This document shows positions 19,171-28,045 of a stretch of 64,000 bases of DNA, piece after piece. The position numbers and the translations under genes are program-made. Below the pieces are notes generated by a model. The model saw only the letters and a program-made list of their open reading frames with translations. It did no database searches and had not been told where the DNA came from. The stretch lies in NCBI GenBank assembly GCA_016342685.1, contig JAEINU010000002.1, positions 267,085 through 331,084 of the forward strand, given 5' to 3'. The stretch comes from Bacteroidales bacterium (GTDB lineage Bacteria > Bacteroidota > Bacteroidia > Bacteroidales > UBA12077). The number at the start of each line of letters is the position of its first letter. The first letter of the stretch is position 1.

Positions 19171-19200
19171 AAAAAACGAGGTTTATCACTAAACCTCGTT
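19171..19200 (-). terminator. Rho-independent terminator, minus strand
   Basis: An 11-bp stem AACGAGGTTTA / TAAACCTCGTT (19175-19185 with 19190-19200), loop TCAC. The T-run lies on the minus strand (A6 at 19171-19176), so it mainly ends the half-size permease gene. It may also stop the convergent methyltransferase transcript. Confidence 0.85.
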
Positions 19201-19258
19201 CGAAAAAATTAACCCCTAATCTTTTCTACACCATGAAAGAATCGAACTCTCTAATATT

Positions 19259-20305
19259 TTAAATACTAGGTTCTATTTTTAAAATTTTATTTACTTTAGT
19301 TTTAGGACATGCTATTAAATATATTGTTAATGAACTTATAGAGAAGAAGATAAATAAATCTAAGGTTTTAAAACCAATCTTATTCTCGTACATTCCAATC
19401 CAAAACTTATAAGTCAAAAATGACAATGGTCCTGCAACAAAACCAAGTATAGCAAGTATATAAATATAGGTTTTTGAAATAATCAACGTAAAAACATTAA
19501 CCCCAACACTTAAAATTGTATAAAATGCCTGTTCATTTTTATTGGCATATTTACTGCCAATCCAACTTAAACAAATAATAGATATAAGTATATTAACAAA
19601 TAAGAAAATACTGTATATAATATCTTCCATTATTTTAAATCGACTCTCGACCTTTCGCTGAAAGCTATTAGCAACAAGAACATTTATTTCTTCTTCTGAT
19701 AAAAATTCTTCTTTCTCAGATTCTGTAAAGAATGCATACGCTAAATGTGCCGGATTAACTTGAAAAATTTTGGCTTGCTTTTTATTAGAAACTGTTAATG
19801 AATTCTTATTTTTTACTACTCCACAAATTACAAAATCTTTATACCCATTCTCTAATCTTGCACCCAATGAATTTTCCACATTTTCAAAACCAAGTTCATA
19901 AACTGCTAACTCATTTAAATAAACCATTTGTGTATTTTCTGGATCATCGAAAACTGTTCTGTTTTCAATTAGCAAATCATAATTAAAGAAATCAAAATAT
20001 GAATTGGAGATATATTGAAGAGCTATTTTATTTAATTCCTCATTATTCTTACGTTGAACCTCAATTTGTTTTTTCACTCTAAATCCTGGAATTTCCGATG
20101 AAAAAATAAAAGTATCAGGAAGAATAATAGAACTCTCTTTAGCTAAAACACTATAAACACTGTCCTTATCAAATCCTAAATCTGTATTTAACAAAGTGTT
20201 TATCTTTGTAACAAACAGACAGATAACAACTATCCCAATAACAGAAAAGCCAAACATAAATTTAATTATGTTCTTGGGATTTATATACCTTTTTAAAATA
20301 TTCAT
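19259..20305 (-). CDS. Half-size FtsX-like permease
   Basis: A 348-residue protein equal to only the C-terminal half of the neighbouring 785-806-residue permeases. It starts directly at the fifth-span position (IIKFMFGFSVIGIVVICLFV, then INTLLNTDLGFDKDSVYSV, which aligns with the paralogue's LSFITDFDPGYKMNQVIY), has one periplasmic domain and a four-span FtsX-like end (last spans about 222-330). The usual RTKEIGIRK signature is degenerate (KYANKNEQAFYTILSVGV), and the tail KTKVNKILKIEPSI replaces KxNPVESLRYE. It lies 98 bp downstream of the terminator of the full-length permease on the same strand. It could be a decayed copy or a half-transporter; the frame is open and intact. Confidence 0.75.
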   Translation of the reverse strand: MNILKRYINPKNIIKFMFGFSVIGIVVICLFVTKINTLLNTDLGFDKDSVYSVLAKESSIILPDTFIFSSEIPGFRVKKQIEVQRKNNEELNKIALQYISNSYFDFFNYDLLIENRTVFDDPENTQMVYLNELAVYELGFENVENSLGARLENGYKDFVICGVVKNKNSLTVSNKKQAKIFQVNPAHLAYAFFTESEKEEFLSEEEINVLVANSFQRKVESRFKIMEDIIYSIFLFVNILISIICLSWIGSKYANKNEQAFYTILSVGVNVFTLIISKTYIYILAILGFVAGPLSFLTYKFWIGMYENKIGFKTLDLFIFFSISSLTIYLIACPKTKVNKILKIEPSI

Positions 20306-20403
20306 TATATCAAAAAAAACAATTATCTTTTCTTTAAAACTAAGACGAATAATAAAGCATCAAGTTACACATAAACTACAAAAGAATCCAATTTATAAGA
20401 CGC

Positions 20404-20442
20404 AAAAAAGGGAGCAAAGTTGCAGCTCCCTTTTACTTTTTT
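20404..20442. terminator. Bidirectional Rho-independent terminator
   Basis: A 6-bp GC-rich stem GGGAGC / GCTCCC (20410-20415 with 20425-20430), extended by A6 on one side and TTTT on the other, loop of 9 nt. It ends the minus-strand permease gene (stop at 20456) with U6, and has a T-rich run on the plus side too. Confidence 0.85.
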
Positions 20443-20455
20443 TTAAATATTTTTT

Positions 20456-22813
20456 TTATTCGTATCGTAACGACTCAACAGGATTCTTTTGCGCAGTTTT
20501 TATAGTATGATAATAAACTGTAATTAAGGCAATAATCAATGATATAAAAGCCGCCAATGCATATACCCACCACGATAATTCTGTTTTGTAAGCAAAAGAG
20601 TTAAGCCAATTTTTTAAATAAAACCATGCTAACGGAATTGCAATGATATTAGCAACAACAACCAATACTGTAAATTCTTTTGATAACAAAATCAATATTT
20701 GACTGGTAGATGCTCCATGCGATTTCCTAATTCCAATTTCCTTGGTTCGCTTTAAAGCAATAAAAGATGACATTGCAAATAATCCCATACATGCAATAAA
20801 TATTGATAGAATACTAAAAACTGTAAAAATTTTACTGAATTGAATCTCTGTCTCATAAAGATTTTCAAATTCGTCTTTCAAAAAATGATATTCGAAAGGA
20901 AACTCAGGAGCGATCTCTTTCCATATTTCAGATATATATTTTAAAGTTTCTTTATAGTTCACAGCATTAATCTTATAATATAATAAAAAAGTATTATCCG
21001 TATCTAATGAAACTGTCATTGGCTGCAATTCTTGATGCAAATTATCTATCTGAATATTTTCAATTACTCCTATTATTTCCTCATCATATATTTTCTTGGT
21101 AAACAAGGTATCAACTCCACCAAACCAATCTGCCAATTTCTGATTTATTAAACACAACTCACTTTTATTCTTCAAATCTTCCTGTGTAAAACCTCTTCCC
21201 CATGTGATATCAATATCAAAAAAATCAAAGAAATCTTCATCTACAGAAAATTGAGGAATGGTTATACTTTTATCTTCACCATCACTTACGGTCCAAACAC
21301 TACCCGAACTCATAATATTCGAATTACATCTGGTTAAACCTAATACATTAGGATTCTCTAATATTCTGGATTTTAAAACATCGAAATGATTGTTTATAGT
21401 CGGATTCAACTTCGTATAAATTACCTGATTCATTTTATATCCAGGATCAAAATCAGTAATAAAACTCAATTGTTTTTTTACCGTAATTGTTCCGATAATT
21501 AGAAATACAGAAATACTAAATTGCAGTATAATAAGTACTTTTCTGAATAAGCTTCCCGACTTCCCTTTTACAAATTTCCCTTGCAAAACGTCAATAAGAT
21601 CAAAGTTTGTAATGTAATATGCAGGATAAATTGAGGATATAATTCCTAAAACTATTGGCACTCCAATAAAGACAAAAGCCATTAAGGGCAATGAATAGGG
21701 TATTTGAATATCTAAATCTGTTAATTCTTTAAAATAGGGCAAAATAAATTCAACTAAAACTACTGAAATAACCACAGACAGAAATGCTATTAAAACACCT
21801 TCAAATAGTATACTTTTTATAAGATTTCCACGAGTAGCTCCATTTATTCTTTTTACACCCAAAGTTTTAAATCTGTTTGCCGCCACCGCTGTGGAAATAT
21901 TGATATAGTTAATACAAGCAATAATGAGCACAAAAACCGCAATAATACTAAATATTAATATGTGCTTTTTATTGCCGTGTTTATGCCTATCGCCTATATC
22001 CGAAAGATATATCTCTTTATATGGTCGAAGAGTCTGATCTACTTGCAAATCATCTCTTGAAACATCATATTCAGTAACATATCTTTCTCCCAATAAACTA
22101 TCCATCTTAGCTTTTACAATAAGTGGATCAACATTATCGTGAAATAAAAAATGAGTTTCATACATCCACCTATTCCATCTATCCAAAGTATTAGGTTCTT
22201 GAAACCACACTTTATAAAAGTCAAAGGGCACAATGGCTTCACAAGTCAATGAAGAATTCCCGTTAAAATCACTCATTATTCCTACTACTTTTAGTTGATG
22301 ATTGCCATTAAAACGAACTATTTTTCCATATGGATCTTCATCTCCAAAAAGCTTTTCTGAAAGAGTTTTAGTTAATATTACAACATTAGGATCAATAAAT
22401 GCTTCCGAAGGATTACCGGATAATAATGGATAACTAAAAATGTTAAAAAAAGAAGAGTCTGTCAGCATTATGTCAGAATAAATACCTTGTTGAGCTCCTG
22501 TTTTATTTTGAGATTGATAATGCAACAAGCTATTTGTTTTTCCAAATCGGCACCCATCCTTTATTTCCGGAATTTGAGATCTATAAAAATCTAAATATGT
22601 AGCGGGCGTTATGCCATAAAAATTATTCTCTGCTCTATAAATATGATTAAGATTTGAATGGAAGGTATCAACTTGTTTTTGATGCCACACATACGAACTA
22701 ATCAAGGCAAATACCGTTAGCCCTAACGATAAACCAAGAATATTAATGGTAGTTTGTACCGGGAAGCTTTTAAATTGTTTAAAAGACCATTTTATAAAAT
22801 ATTTTATTCTCAT
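20456..22813 (-). CDS. FtsX-like ABC transporter permease (full length)
   Basis: A 785-residue permease of the duplicated MacB_PCD-FtsX layout: N-terminal span about 18-42 (TTINILGLSLGLTVFALISSYVW), first FtsX spans after residue 280 with ANRFKTLGVKRINGATRGNLIKSILFEG, a middle span about 425-445, and last spans after RTKEIGIRKSHGASTSQILILLS. The terminus is KNPVESLRYE. It is transcribed divergently from the sigma-54 response regulator gene 164 bp away, which often indicates regulatory linkage in this phylum. Upstream on its strand is TGGCACG (22857-22851), a perfect -24 box for sigma-54, but the -12 GC is missing (see rejected items). No ATPase is encoded nearby. Confidence 0.9.
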   Translation of the reverse strand: MRIKYFIKWSFKQFKSFPVQTTINILGLSLGLTVFALISSYVWHQKQVDTFHSNLNHIYRAENNFYGITPATYLDFYRSQIPEIKDGCRFGKTNSLLHYQSQNKTGAQQGIYSDIMLTDSSFFNIFSYPLLSGNPSEAFIDPNVVILTKTLSEKLFGDEDPYGKIVRFNGNHQLKVVGIMSDFNGNSSLTCEAIVPFDFYKVWFQEPNTLDRWNRWMYETHFLFHDNVDPLIVKAKMDSLLGERYVTEYDVSRDDLQVDQTLRPYKEIYLSDIGDRHKHGNKKHILIFSIIAVFVLIIACINYINISTAVAANRFKTLGVKRINGATRGNLIKSILFEGVLIAFLSVVISVVLVEFILPYFKELTDLDIQIPYSLPLMAFVFIGVPIVLGIISSIYPAYYITNFDLIDVLQGKFVKGKSGSLFRKVLIILQFSISVFLIIGTITVKKQLSFITDFDPGYKMNQVIYTKLNPTINNHFDVLKSRILENPNVLGLTRCNSNIMSSGSVWTVSDGEDKSITIPQFSVDEDFFDFFDIDITWGRGFTQEDLKNKSELCLINQKLADWFGGVDTLFTKKIYDEEIIGVIENIQIDNLHQELQPMTVSLDTDNTFLLYYKINAVNYKETLKYISEIWKEIAPEFPFEYHFLKDEFENLYETEIQFSKIFTVFSILSIFIACMGLFAMSSFIALKRTKEIGIRKSHGASTSQILILLSKEFTVLVVVANIIAIPLAWFYLKNWLNSFAYKTELSWWVYALAAFISLIIALITVYYHTIKTAQKNPVESLRYE

Positions 22814-22893
22814 AACTTATACTATAAATTTTAGCATATATTACCGAAATCGTGCCACTACCATAAACCACTAACTATCAAACTACTAATATC

Positions 22894-22925
22894 TACACGC
22901 AAAATTAAACGTGTAATTATTACAC
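22894..22925. promoter_or_regulatory. Overlapping inverted repeats in the divergent promoter region
   Basis: TACACG (22894-22899) and CGTGTA (22910-22915) form an inverted pair with a 10-nt spacer, and GTGTAAT-T-ATTACAC (22911-22925) is a perfect 15-nt palindrome that shares the second half-site. They lie between the permease and sigma-54 regulator genes and look like operator half-sites of the (C)GTGTA type. A role for the neighbouring regulator is inference. Confidence 0.45.
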
Positions 22926-22977
22926 TAATGACCGTAACTTTTTTACACAACTAATCTTTTTTTTATTACTTTGCAAT

Positions 22978-24360
22978 ATGGAAAAAAAATACGATAAAGT
23001 CATAATTATAGATGACAATGAAGAAATCCTTGTTGCATTAAAGATTTTCCTTCGTAAATATTTCGATGAAATACAGACTTTAAATAATCCTTCGAATCTT
23101 CATCATTGTGTTTCCACAATCGATTACGATCTAGTATTGCTTGATATGAATTTTAGATCGGGCGACAGATCTGGTAATGAAGGAATATATTGGCTAAACG
23201 AAATTCTTAAAATAAACCCGAATGCAACTGTTATTTGTATAACGGCTTATGGTGCTATTAATATTGCTGTAAAAGCAATGCAATCTGGCGCCAGTGATTT
23301 TATCGAAAAACCGTGGGACGAAGAGTTATTCTTAGCTTCCATTTTAAGGGCTGCAAAACTGAATGAGAACAAGAAACAAATAAATAAGTTATCAGAAAAA
23401 AATAAACTCCTATCGAAACAGAACACTGGAAATCTAGAAATGGTAAATGGTGTTTCGGAGAAAATGCAAATTATTCATCAAACCATCGATAAAATATCAC
23501 CAACCGATGCTAATGTTTTAGTAACAGGAGAAAATGGAACAGGGAAAGAGCTTATTGCCAAAAATATACATGCCAAAAGCATAAGAAATGAGAATCCATT
23601 TATAACAGTTGACTTAGGATCTCTATCTCCCAATTTATTTGAGAGTGAACTATTTGGTCATAAAAAAGGAGCTTTTACGGGAGCAAATTCCAATAAAACA
23701 GGATGGTTTGAAATTGCACATGGAGGAACTTTATTTCTAGACGAAATTGCAAATCTAAGCTTAGAGCAACAAGCCAAATTACTATCGGCCATACAAAAGA
23801 AAGAAATTTCACCCGTAGGAAGCACAAAGATTATTCCTTTAGATATTCGAATTGTATCGGCAACAAATGCCAATTTACAAGGTTTAGTTAAATCAGGAAA
23901 GTTCCGTGAAGATTTGTTGTATAGATTAAATACGATTCAAATTGAACTACCAGCTTTGAAAAACAGAAAAGAAGACATACCTCAATTGGTAGAGTTTTAC
24001 CTAGGCAAGTTCATACATAAATATAAAAAAGAGAATCTAAAAATATCTCCCACTTTACTAAACAGACTTCAGAATTATAATTGGCCCGGAAACATCCGAG
24101 AACTAAAACATAGTATTGAACGGGCCGTAATTATGAGCGAGGATAATAAACTAAACATTTCTGACATTTACAACGAGAATCAGAACTTAAAATCTCACGA
24201 AAATTCAAATGAATTGGACTTATTAAACTTAGATAATAATGAAAAACATCTAATTCAGAAAGTAATTAATCTAGCAAAGGGAAATTACACAAAGGCATCT
24301 GAGATTCTGGGAATATCAAGAAAAACGCTTTATAATAAAATTGATAAATATGAACTTTAA
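22978..24360 (+). CDS. Sigma-54-dependent response regulator, NtrC family
   Basis: A 460-residue protein in three parts. The receiver domain (1-125) has D12-D13, phospho-acceptor D56 (LLDMNF), T-containing ITAYG and EKPWD. The AAA+ domain (about 150-380) has Walker A GENGTGKE, the sigma-54 contact loop GAFTGA, Walker B LFLDEI and an arginine-finger region FREDLLYRLN. The C-terminal Fis-type HTH reads NYTKASEILGISRKTLYNKI. It should activate sigma-54 promoters when phosphorylated. Its stop overlaps the start of the kinase gene, and it is divergent from an ABC permease, a plausible target. Confidence 0.95.
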   Translation: MEKKYDKVIIIDDNEEILVALKIFLRKYFDEIQTLNNPSNLHHCVSTIDYDLVLLDMNFRSGDRSGNEGIYWLNEILKINPNATVICITAYGAINIAVKAMQSGASDFIEKPWDEELFLASILRAAKLNENKKQINKLSEKNKLLSKQNTGNLEMVNGVSEKMQIIHQTIDKISPTDANVLVTGENGTGKELIAKNIHAKSIRNENPFITVDLGSLSPNLFESELFGHKKGAFTGANSNKTGWFEIAHGGTLFLDEIANLSLEQQAKLLSAIQKKEISPVGSTKIIPLDIRIVSATNANLQGLVKSGKFREDLLYRLNTIQIELPALKNRKEDIPQLVEFYLGKFIHKYKKENLKISPTLLNRLQNYNWPGNIRELKHSIERAVIMSEDNKLNISDIYNENQNLKSHENSNELDLLNLDNNEKHLIQKVINLAKGNYTKASEILGISRKTLYNKIDKYEL

Positions 24361-25687
24361 CAAATATCATATCAAACTATTGGCAAGTATTGTTCTTTCC
24401 TCAACACTTGGTGCTATTGCAATATGGACATTTACCAATCAAGATTTAGTAATTTCTCGCTATATTGTTTTATTGATTTGGGTTTTATCTATTCTACTTT
24501 TCTTTAAATATATTTATGACACATCAAGAATAATGAAAGATTTTATTTCAAATATTCAAGAAGGTGATATTATTAGTTTACCGAACACAAAGAATGCTCT
24601 TGGAAAGGAATTTAATTCTCTAATTTGTTCGCTAAACAAACAAATCAAAACAATTAGTTTAAAAAAAGAAGAACAATACCATTTGTTTTCTACAGCAGTA
24701 AATCAATCAGGATCGGGGATAATTGTTTTCGACACTGAGGGGTCTATTGAATTAATAAACAAATCGGCAAATAATTTATTCTCGAAAAAACCTCTAAACA
24801 ACATCAACGAGTTTTCCGAATACAATAAAGAATTACCCAAAAAGCTTAAATCAAATAAAGAACAAAGCTTTATAATAAGCATTCAGTCAAACAACGAATT
24901 ATTAAGAATTGCAATCCATCAAAATCAATTTAAACTTAATGGAAAACACTTAAAAGTAGTTTCTATTCAGAATATTTCAACTGAACTCGACAAAGAAGAG
25001 TTAGAAGCCTGGAAAAAATTAATGCATGTAATAACGCATGAGATTATGAACTCGGTTACTCCCATGAAAACCTTGGCTTACTCTTTATTCGACATTTTTA
25101 AATTCGAAAATAAACCCAAATCTTTAACCCAATTTGATCAAGTCCAAATAGATGATACTTTTCTGGGATTAAAAGCAATTAACAATCGGGTTAATGGTCT
25201 TATGAAATTTGTTGAATCTTATCGAAAACTTTATAAAATCCCAAATCCTGTCTTTAATAATTTTATGATACAAGATGTTCTTGATGAAATAAAATCACTT
25301 TATAAAGAAGAATTTTTAGAAAAAAATATTCATCTCGAAATAAATAACGAAAATCAAAAAACACTATTTGCCGATAAAAATATGATTACTCAATTAATGA
25401 TTAATCTTATAAAAAATGCAATTGAAGCCGTTGAAAAAAGTTCAAATCCAAAAATAAGCATCGCTATTACAAATGTAGATCATCAAACAAACATTATCGT
25501 AAGCGACAATGGGTCAGGAATTAGCGAAGACGTTTTAAAAGATATATTTGTCCCTTTTTATACCACAAAAACAAATGGTAGCGGAATTGGTCTTTATTAT
25601 TCGAAAATGATTATTTATATGCATAAAGGGAGCATAAATGTTAAATCAGAAGAAAATAAAGGAACTAGTTTTAGTATTCATATTTAA
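24350..25687 (+). CDS. NtrY/NtrB-like sensor histidine kinase
   Basis: The ATG at 24350 (445 residues) overlaps the regulator's stop by 11 bp; a TTG at 24341 would add three residues and is less likely. Two membrane spans (about 8-27 and 33-51) have almost no external loop, followed by a juxtamembrane linker, a PAS domain (about 105-215; VNQSGSGIIVFDTEGSIELIN) and a kinase core: H box VITHEIMNSVTPMKTL, N box NLIKNAIEAV, G1 VSDNGSGIS, F box FVPFYTTK and G2 GSGIGLYYSK. The THEIMNSVTP motif is typical of NtrY-like kinases paired with sigma-54 regulators. It is translationally coupled to that regulator. Confidence 0.94.
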   Translation: MNFNKYHIKLLASIVLSSTLGAIAIWTFTNQDLVISRYIVLLIWVLSILLFFKYIYDTSRIMKDFISNIQEGDIISLPNTKNALGKEFNSLICSLNKQIKTISLKKEEQYHLFSTAVNQSGSGIIVFDTEGSIELINKSANNLFSKKPLNNINEFSEYNKELPKKLKSNKEQSFIISIQSNNELLRIAIHQNQFKLNGKHLKVVSIQNISTELDKEELEAWKKLMHVITHEIMNSVTPMKTLAYSLFDIFKFENKPKSLTQFDQVQIDDTFLGLKAINNRVNGLMKFVESYRKLYKIPNPVFNNFMIQDVLDEIKSLYKEEFLEKNIHLEINNENQKTLFADKNMITQLMINLIKNAIEAVEKSSNPKISIAITNVDHQTNIIVSDNGSGISEDVLKDIFVPFYTTKTNGSGIGLYYSKMIIYMHKGSINVKSEENKGTSFSIHI

Positions 25688-25759
25688 GTTTATTGCATTT
25701 TATTTAGTAAACCATTCATTTTTTATATTTTTACCGATCAATTACTAATAATAAAGAAA

Positions 25760-27052
25760 ATGTCAAAAGAATTTAAAGCCACTGAATACATTTTAGAATC
25801 AGTAAATACAGGAAATCAATTTAATGACCAAGGTTGGACCTTAGATGCCCCAAACGAAGCCGAAGCTACATTAATTAGAGCAATTTATGCTAAAAAGCAA
25901 ATTGAAGTAAAAGATGCATCGCACGGGATCTATCGATTTTCGGACTGGCTTCCAATTCATAAAACATTAAAAAACTCATCGGCTCCGGTAACATATAAAA
26001 GTGAGGGTTTAGCAAAACGTATCGGACTTAACAATCTGTATATCACTTTCAGTGGTTATTGGCCAGAGAAAGGAGCCAATTTCACAACAGGATCTTTTAA
26101 AGAAACTGAAGCATATTCTGTTTGTGGACGTTTATCTTCCGACGAGAAAAAAGTATTGGTAGTTGCATCGGCAGGAAATACAGCAAGAGCATTTGCTCAC
26201 GTTTGCTCCGAAAACAACATTCCTTTATTGCTTTGTGTTCCCGAAGACAACATTGATGCTTTATGGTTTAACAAACCAATTAAGGATTGTGTAAAATTGG
26301 TTGTTACAAAATCGGGAAGTGATTATTTTGATGCCATTCATTTATCAAATTTAGCTTGCCAACTTGATAATTTCTTTACTGAAGGTGGTGCTAAAAACAT
26401 TGCCCGCCGCGATGGAATGGGAACTACAACTTTATCTGCGGTAAATGAAATAGGAAAAATTCCTGATTATTACTTTCAAGCAGTAGGAAGCGGAACTGGT
26501 GCAATTGCGGCATGGGAAGCAAATATCCGTTTAATAGCAGATGGAAGATTTGGAAATAACAAAATGAAATTAATGGTTTCACAAAACGAACCGTTTGTAA
26601 TTATGAAAGATGCTTGGAAAGCTGATTCTAGAGCAATTCTTCCAATGAATAACGACGAAGCTCGTAAACAAGTAGAAACAATTATAGCTAAAGTACTTTC
26701 TAATAGAAAACCTCCATATCCAATTATTGGCGGATTATTCGATGCAATGAAAGATGCAGGTGGTGATGTACTTACTGCAACAAACGATGAGCTATTAGCT
26801 GCCGGAAAATTATTTGAAGAACTGGAAGGAAACGACATACATCCTGCGGCTGCCGTTGCAACAGCAACTTTAATAAAAGCTGTAAATAATGGAACTGTTG
26901 GTAAAGATGATCTGATTATGTTAAATATAACTGGCGGAGGAGAAGAAAAATTTAAGCGTGAAAATGAAATCACTTATTTAAAACCTTCTCACATTTTTGA
27001 TATTGATCCTGATATCGAAACAATTAAAAATGTTTTAGATAAGTTGTTTTAG
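25760..27052 (+). CDS. Cysteate synthase, PLP-dependent
   Basis: A 430-residue fold-type II PLP enzyme of the threonine synthase group. The Schiff-base lysine is in TGSFKETEAYS, the phosphate-binding loop is SAGNTARAFA, and the C-terminal glycine-rich loop is LNITGGGEEKFK. The N-terminal block (LDAPNEAEATLIRAIY, GIYRFSDWLPI, TYKSEGLAKRIGLNNLYITFSGYWPEKGA) matches the subgroup annotated in Bacteroidota as cysteate synthase, which makes L-cysteate from O-phosphoserine and sulfite. In this phylum cysteate feeds the sulfonolipids (capnine, sulfobacin type). True threonine synthases differ in this N-terminal region. The gene is alone; no acyltransferase partner lies next to it. The assignment is from recalled family sequences, so activity is inferred. 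Confidence 0.82.
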   Translation: MSKEFKATEYILESVNTGNQFNDQGWTLDAPNEAEATLIRAIYAKKQIEVKDASHGIYRFSDWLPIHKTLKNSSAPVTYKSEGLAKRIGLNNLYITFSGYWPEKGANFTTGSFKETEAYSVCGRLSSDEKKVLVVASAGNTARAFAHVCSENNIPLLLCVPEDNIDALWFNKPIKDCVKLVVTKSGSDYFDAIHLSNLACQLDNFFTEGGAKNIARRDGMGTTTLSAVNEIGKIPDYYFQAVGSGTGAIAAWEANIRLIADGRFGNNKMKLMVSQNEPFVIMKDAWKADSRAILPMNNDEARKQVETIIAKVLSNRKPPYPIIGGLFDAMKDAGGDVLTATNDELLAAGKLFEELEGNDIHPAAAVATATLIKAVNNGTVGKDDLIMLNITGGGEEKFKRENEITYLKPSHIFDIDPDIETIKNVLDKLF

Positions 27053-27096
27053 ATTCTGAACAAAAGCAAACCTTTAATTTTACTTATTTCTATTCG

Positions 27097-27122
27097 ATAC
27101 CTCGAATTCTAATTTGAGGTAT
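27097..27122. promoter_or_regulatory. Near-perfect palindrome upstream of a methyltransferase gene
   Basis: ATACCTCGAATT (27097-27108) pairs with AATTTGAGGTAT (27111-27122), with one G-T pair and a 2-nt centre. It lies 45 bp after the cysteate synthase stop and 20 bp before the next start. The following sequence is only weakly T-rich, so it may be a weak terminator or an operator. Confidence 0.5.
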
Positions 27123-27141
27123 ATCATTAAATTTTCTTAAA

Positions 27142-27783
27142 ATGAATGTTTTTTTAAAGAAAGAAATTGCATCAAACTACGATCTATATTATCAAACTGA
27201 GATTGGTAAAAAAGTAAGCCAGATAGAAGAAAATTTATTTAATGATTTATTAATTGACGTACCTAAAACAGAGATGTTAGAATTAGGTTGCGGAACTGGT
27301 CAATGGACAGAGTATTTCATTAATCAAGGATTTAAACTGACAGGTATAGATGTTTCTGAAGAAATGTTGAAAATTGCACAGACAAAAAACTTAAATGCAG
27401 ATATTTTAAAAGCAGATTCAAGTCATATTCCTTTCGACGACAACAGTTTCTCTGCAATATCCTCAATAACCATGTTAGAATTCGTTGAGGATCAAGATCG
27501 AGTTCTGCAAGAAATACACAGAGTTCTTAAACCTAACGGATGGATTATTCTTGGATTTTTAAATGCCAATTCAGAATTAGGTAAAAACAAAGAAAACGAT
27601 GAAGTTTTTGGAAAAGCTAGTTTTCTAAATCCTGAAAAAATCAATCAAAAATTACATGCATTTAATAAGCTGAAAATGAAATATGGTGTTTACTTCTCTC
27701 CTACGTTTGAAATCCTAGATGGAAATTCTGAAATTAAAGTAGAGCCCACATTTATAGCTGTTATTGCACAAAAAAAGATTTAG
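27142..27783 (+). CDS. Class I SAM-dependent methyltransferase (Methyltransf_11/25 type)
   Basis: A 213-residue protein with the textbook motif I MLELGCGTGQWTEYF, motif II TGIDVSEEMLKIAQ, and VLQEIHRVLKPNGWIILGF in the motif IV-VI region. It resembles UbiE/biotin-C type small-molecule methyltransferases; the substrate is unknown. It is followed after 2 bp by a YkoF-like thiamine/HMP-binding-type gene, with which it must be co-transcribed. Confidence 0.9.
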   Translation: MNVFLKKEIASNYDLYYQTEIGKKVSQIEENLFNDLLIDVPKTEMLELGCGTGQWTEYFINQGFKLTGIDVSEEMLKIAQTKNLNADILKADSSHIPFDDNSFSAISSITMLEFVEDQDRVLQEIHRVLKPNGWIILGFLNANSELGKNKENDEVFGKASFLNPEKINQKLHAFNKLKMKYGVYFSPTFEILDGNSEIKVEPTFIAVIAQKKI

Positions 27784-27785
27784 TT

Positions 27786-28031
27786 ATGTTTGTAACCATA
27801 GAAATTAGCTATTATCCTTTATCGAATGAATTCGAAAACCCTATAAATGAATTTATTGAACGAATTTCTGCAAATAATAAAATAAAGATAGAATCTGGAA
27901 CAATGAGTAGTTTAATATCTGGAGATTATTCAGAAGTTATGAAAACAATTACTGAAACGATGGGTATTTTATTGGAAAAATACCCTTCAGTATTCAATAT
28001 TAAGATCTCAAATTCTTGCTCAATAAAATAA
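27786..28031 (+). CDS. MTH1187/YkoF-like (UPF0045) thiamine-binding-type protein
   Basis: An 81-residue single ferredoxin-like domain: strand FVTIEISYYPLS, helix EFENPINEFIERISAN, strand IKIESGTMSSLISGDYSEVMKTITETM and a final strand FNIKISNSCS. The ISYYPL start and the SGTMSSLISGDY centre are the family's signature. Members of this family bind thiamine or its pyrimidine moiety, or have unknown ligands. It lies 2 bp after the methyltransferase gene and converges on the ICMT-like gene 15 bp away. Confidence 0.85.
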   Translation: MFVTIEISYYPLSNEFENPINEFIERISANNKIKIESGTMSSLISGDYSEVMKTITETMGILLEKYPSVFNIKISNSCSIK

Positions 28032-28045
28032 TTCCTTTCTGTTAG

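Noticed and set aside
19215-19245. tRNA 3' end on the minus strand (GAGAG-TTCGATT-CTTTC T-arm-like hairpin)
   Set aside because: No D-arm, anticodon arm or 5' acceptor strand lies upstream; the sequence before it is the end of a coding gene and there is no CCA.
22843-22857. Sigma-54 promoter upstream of the minus-strand permease gene
   Set aside because: The -24 box TGGCACG is perfect on the minus strand, but at the required 10-nt spacing the -12 position reads GT instead of GC, so it is not called as a promoter.
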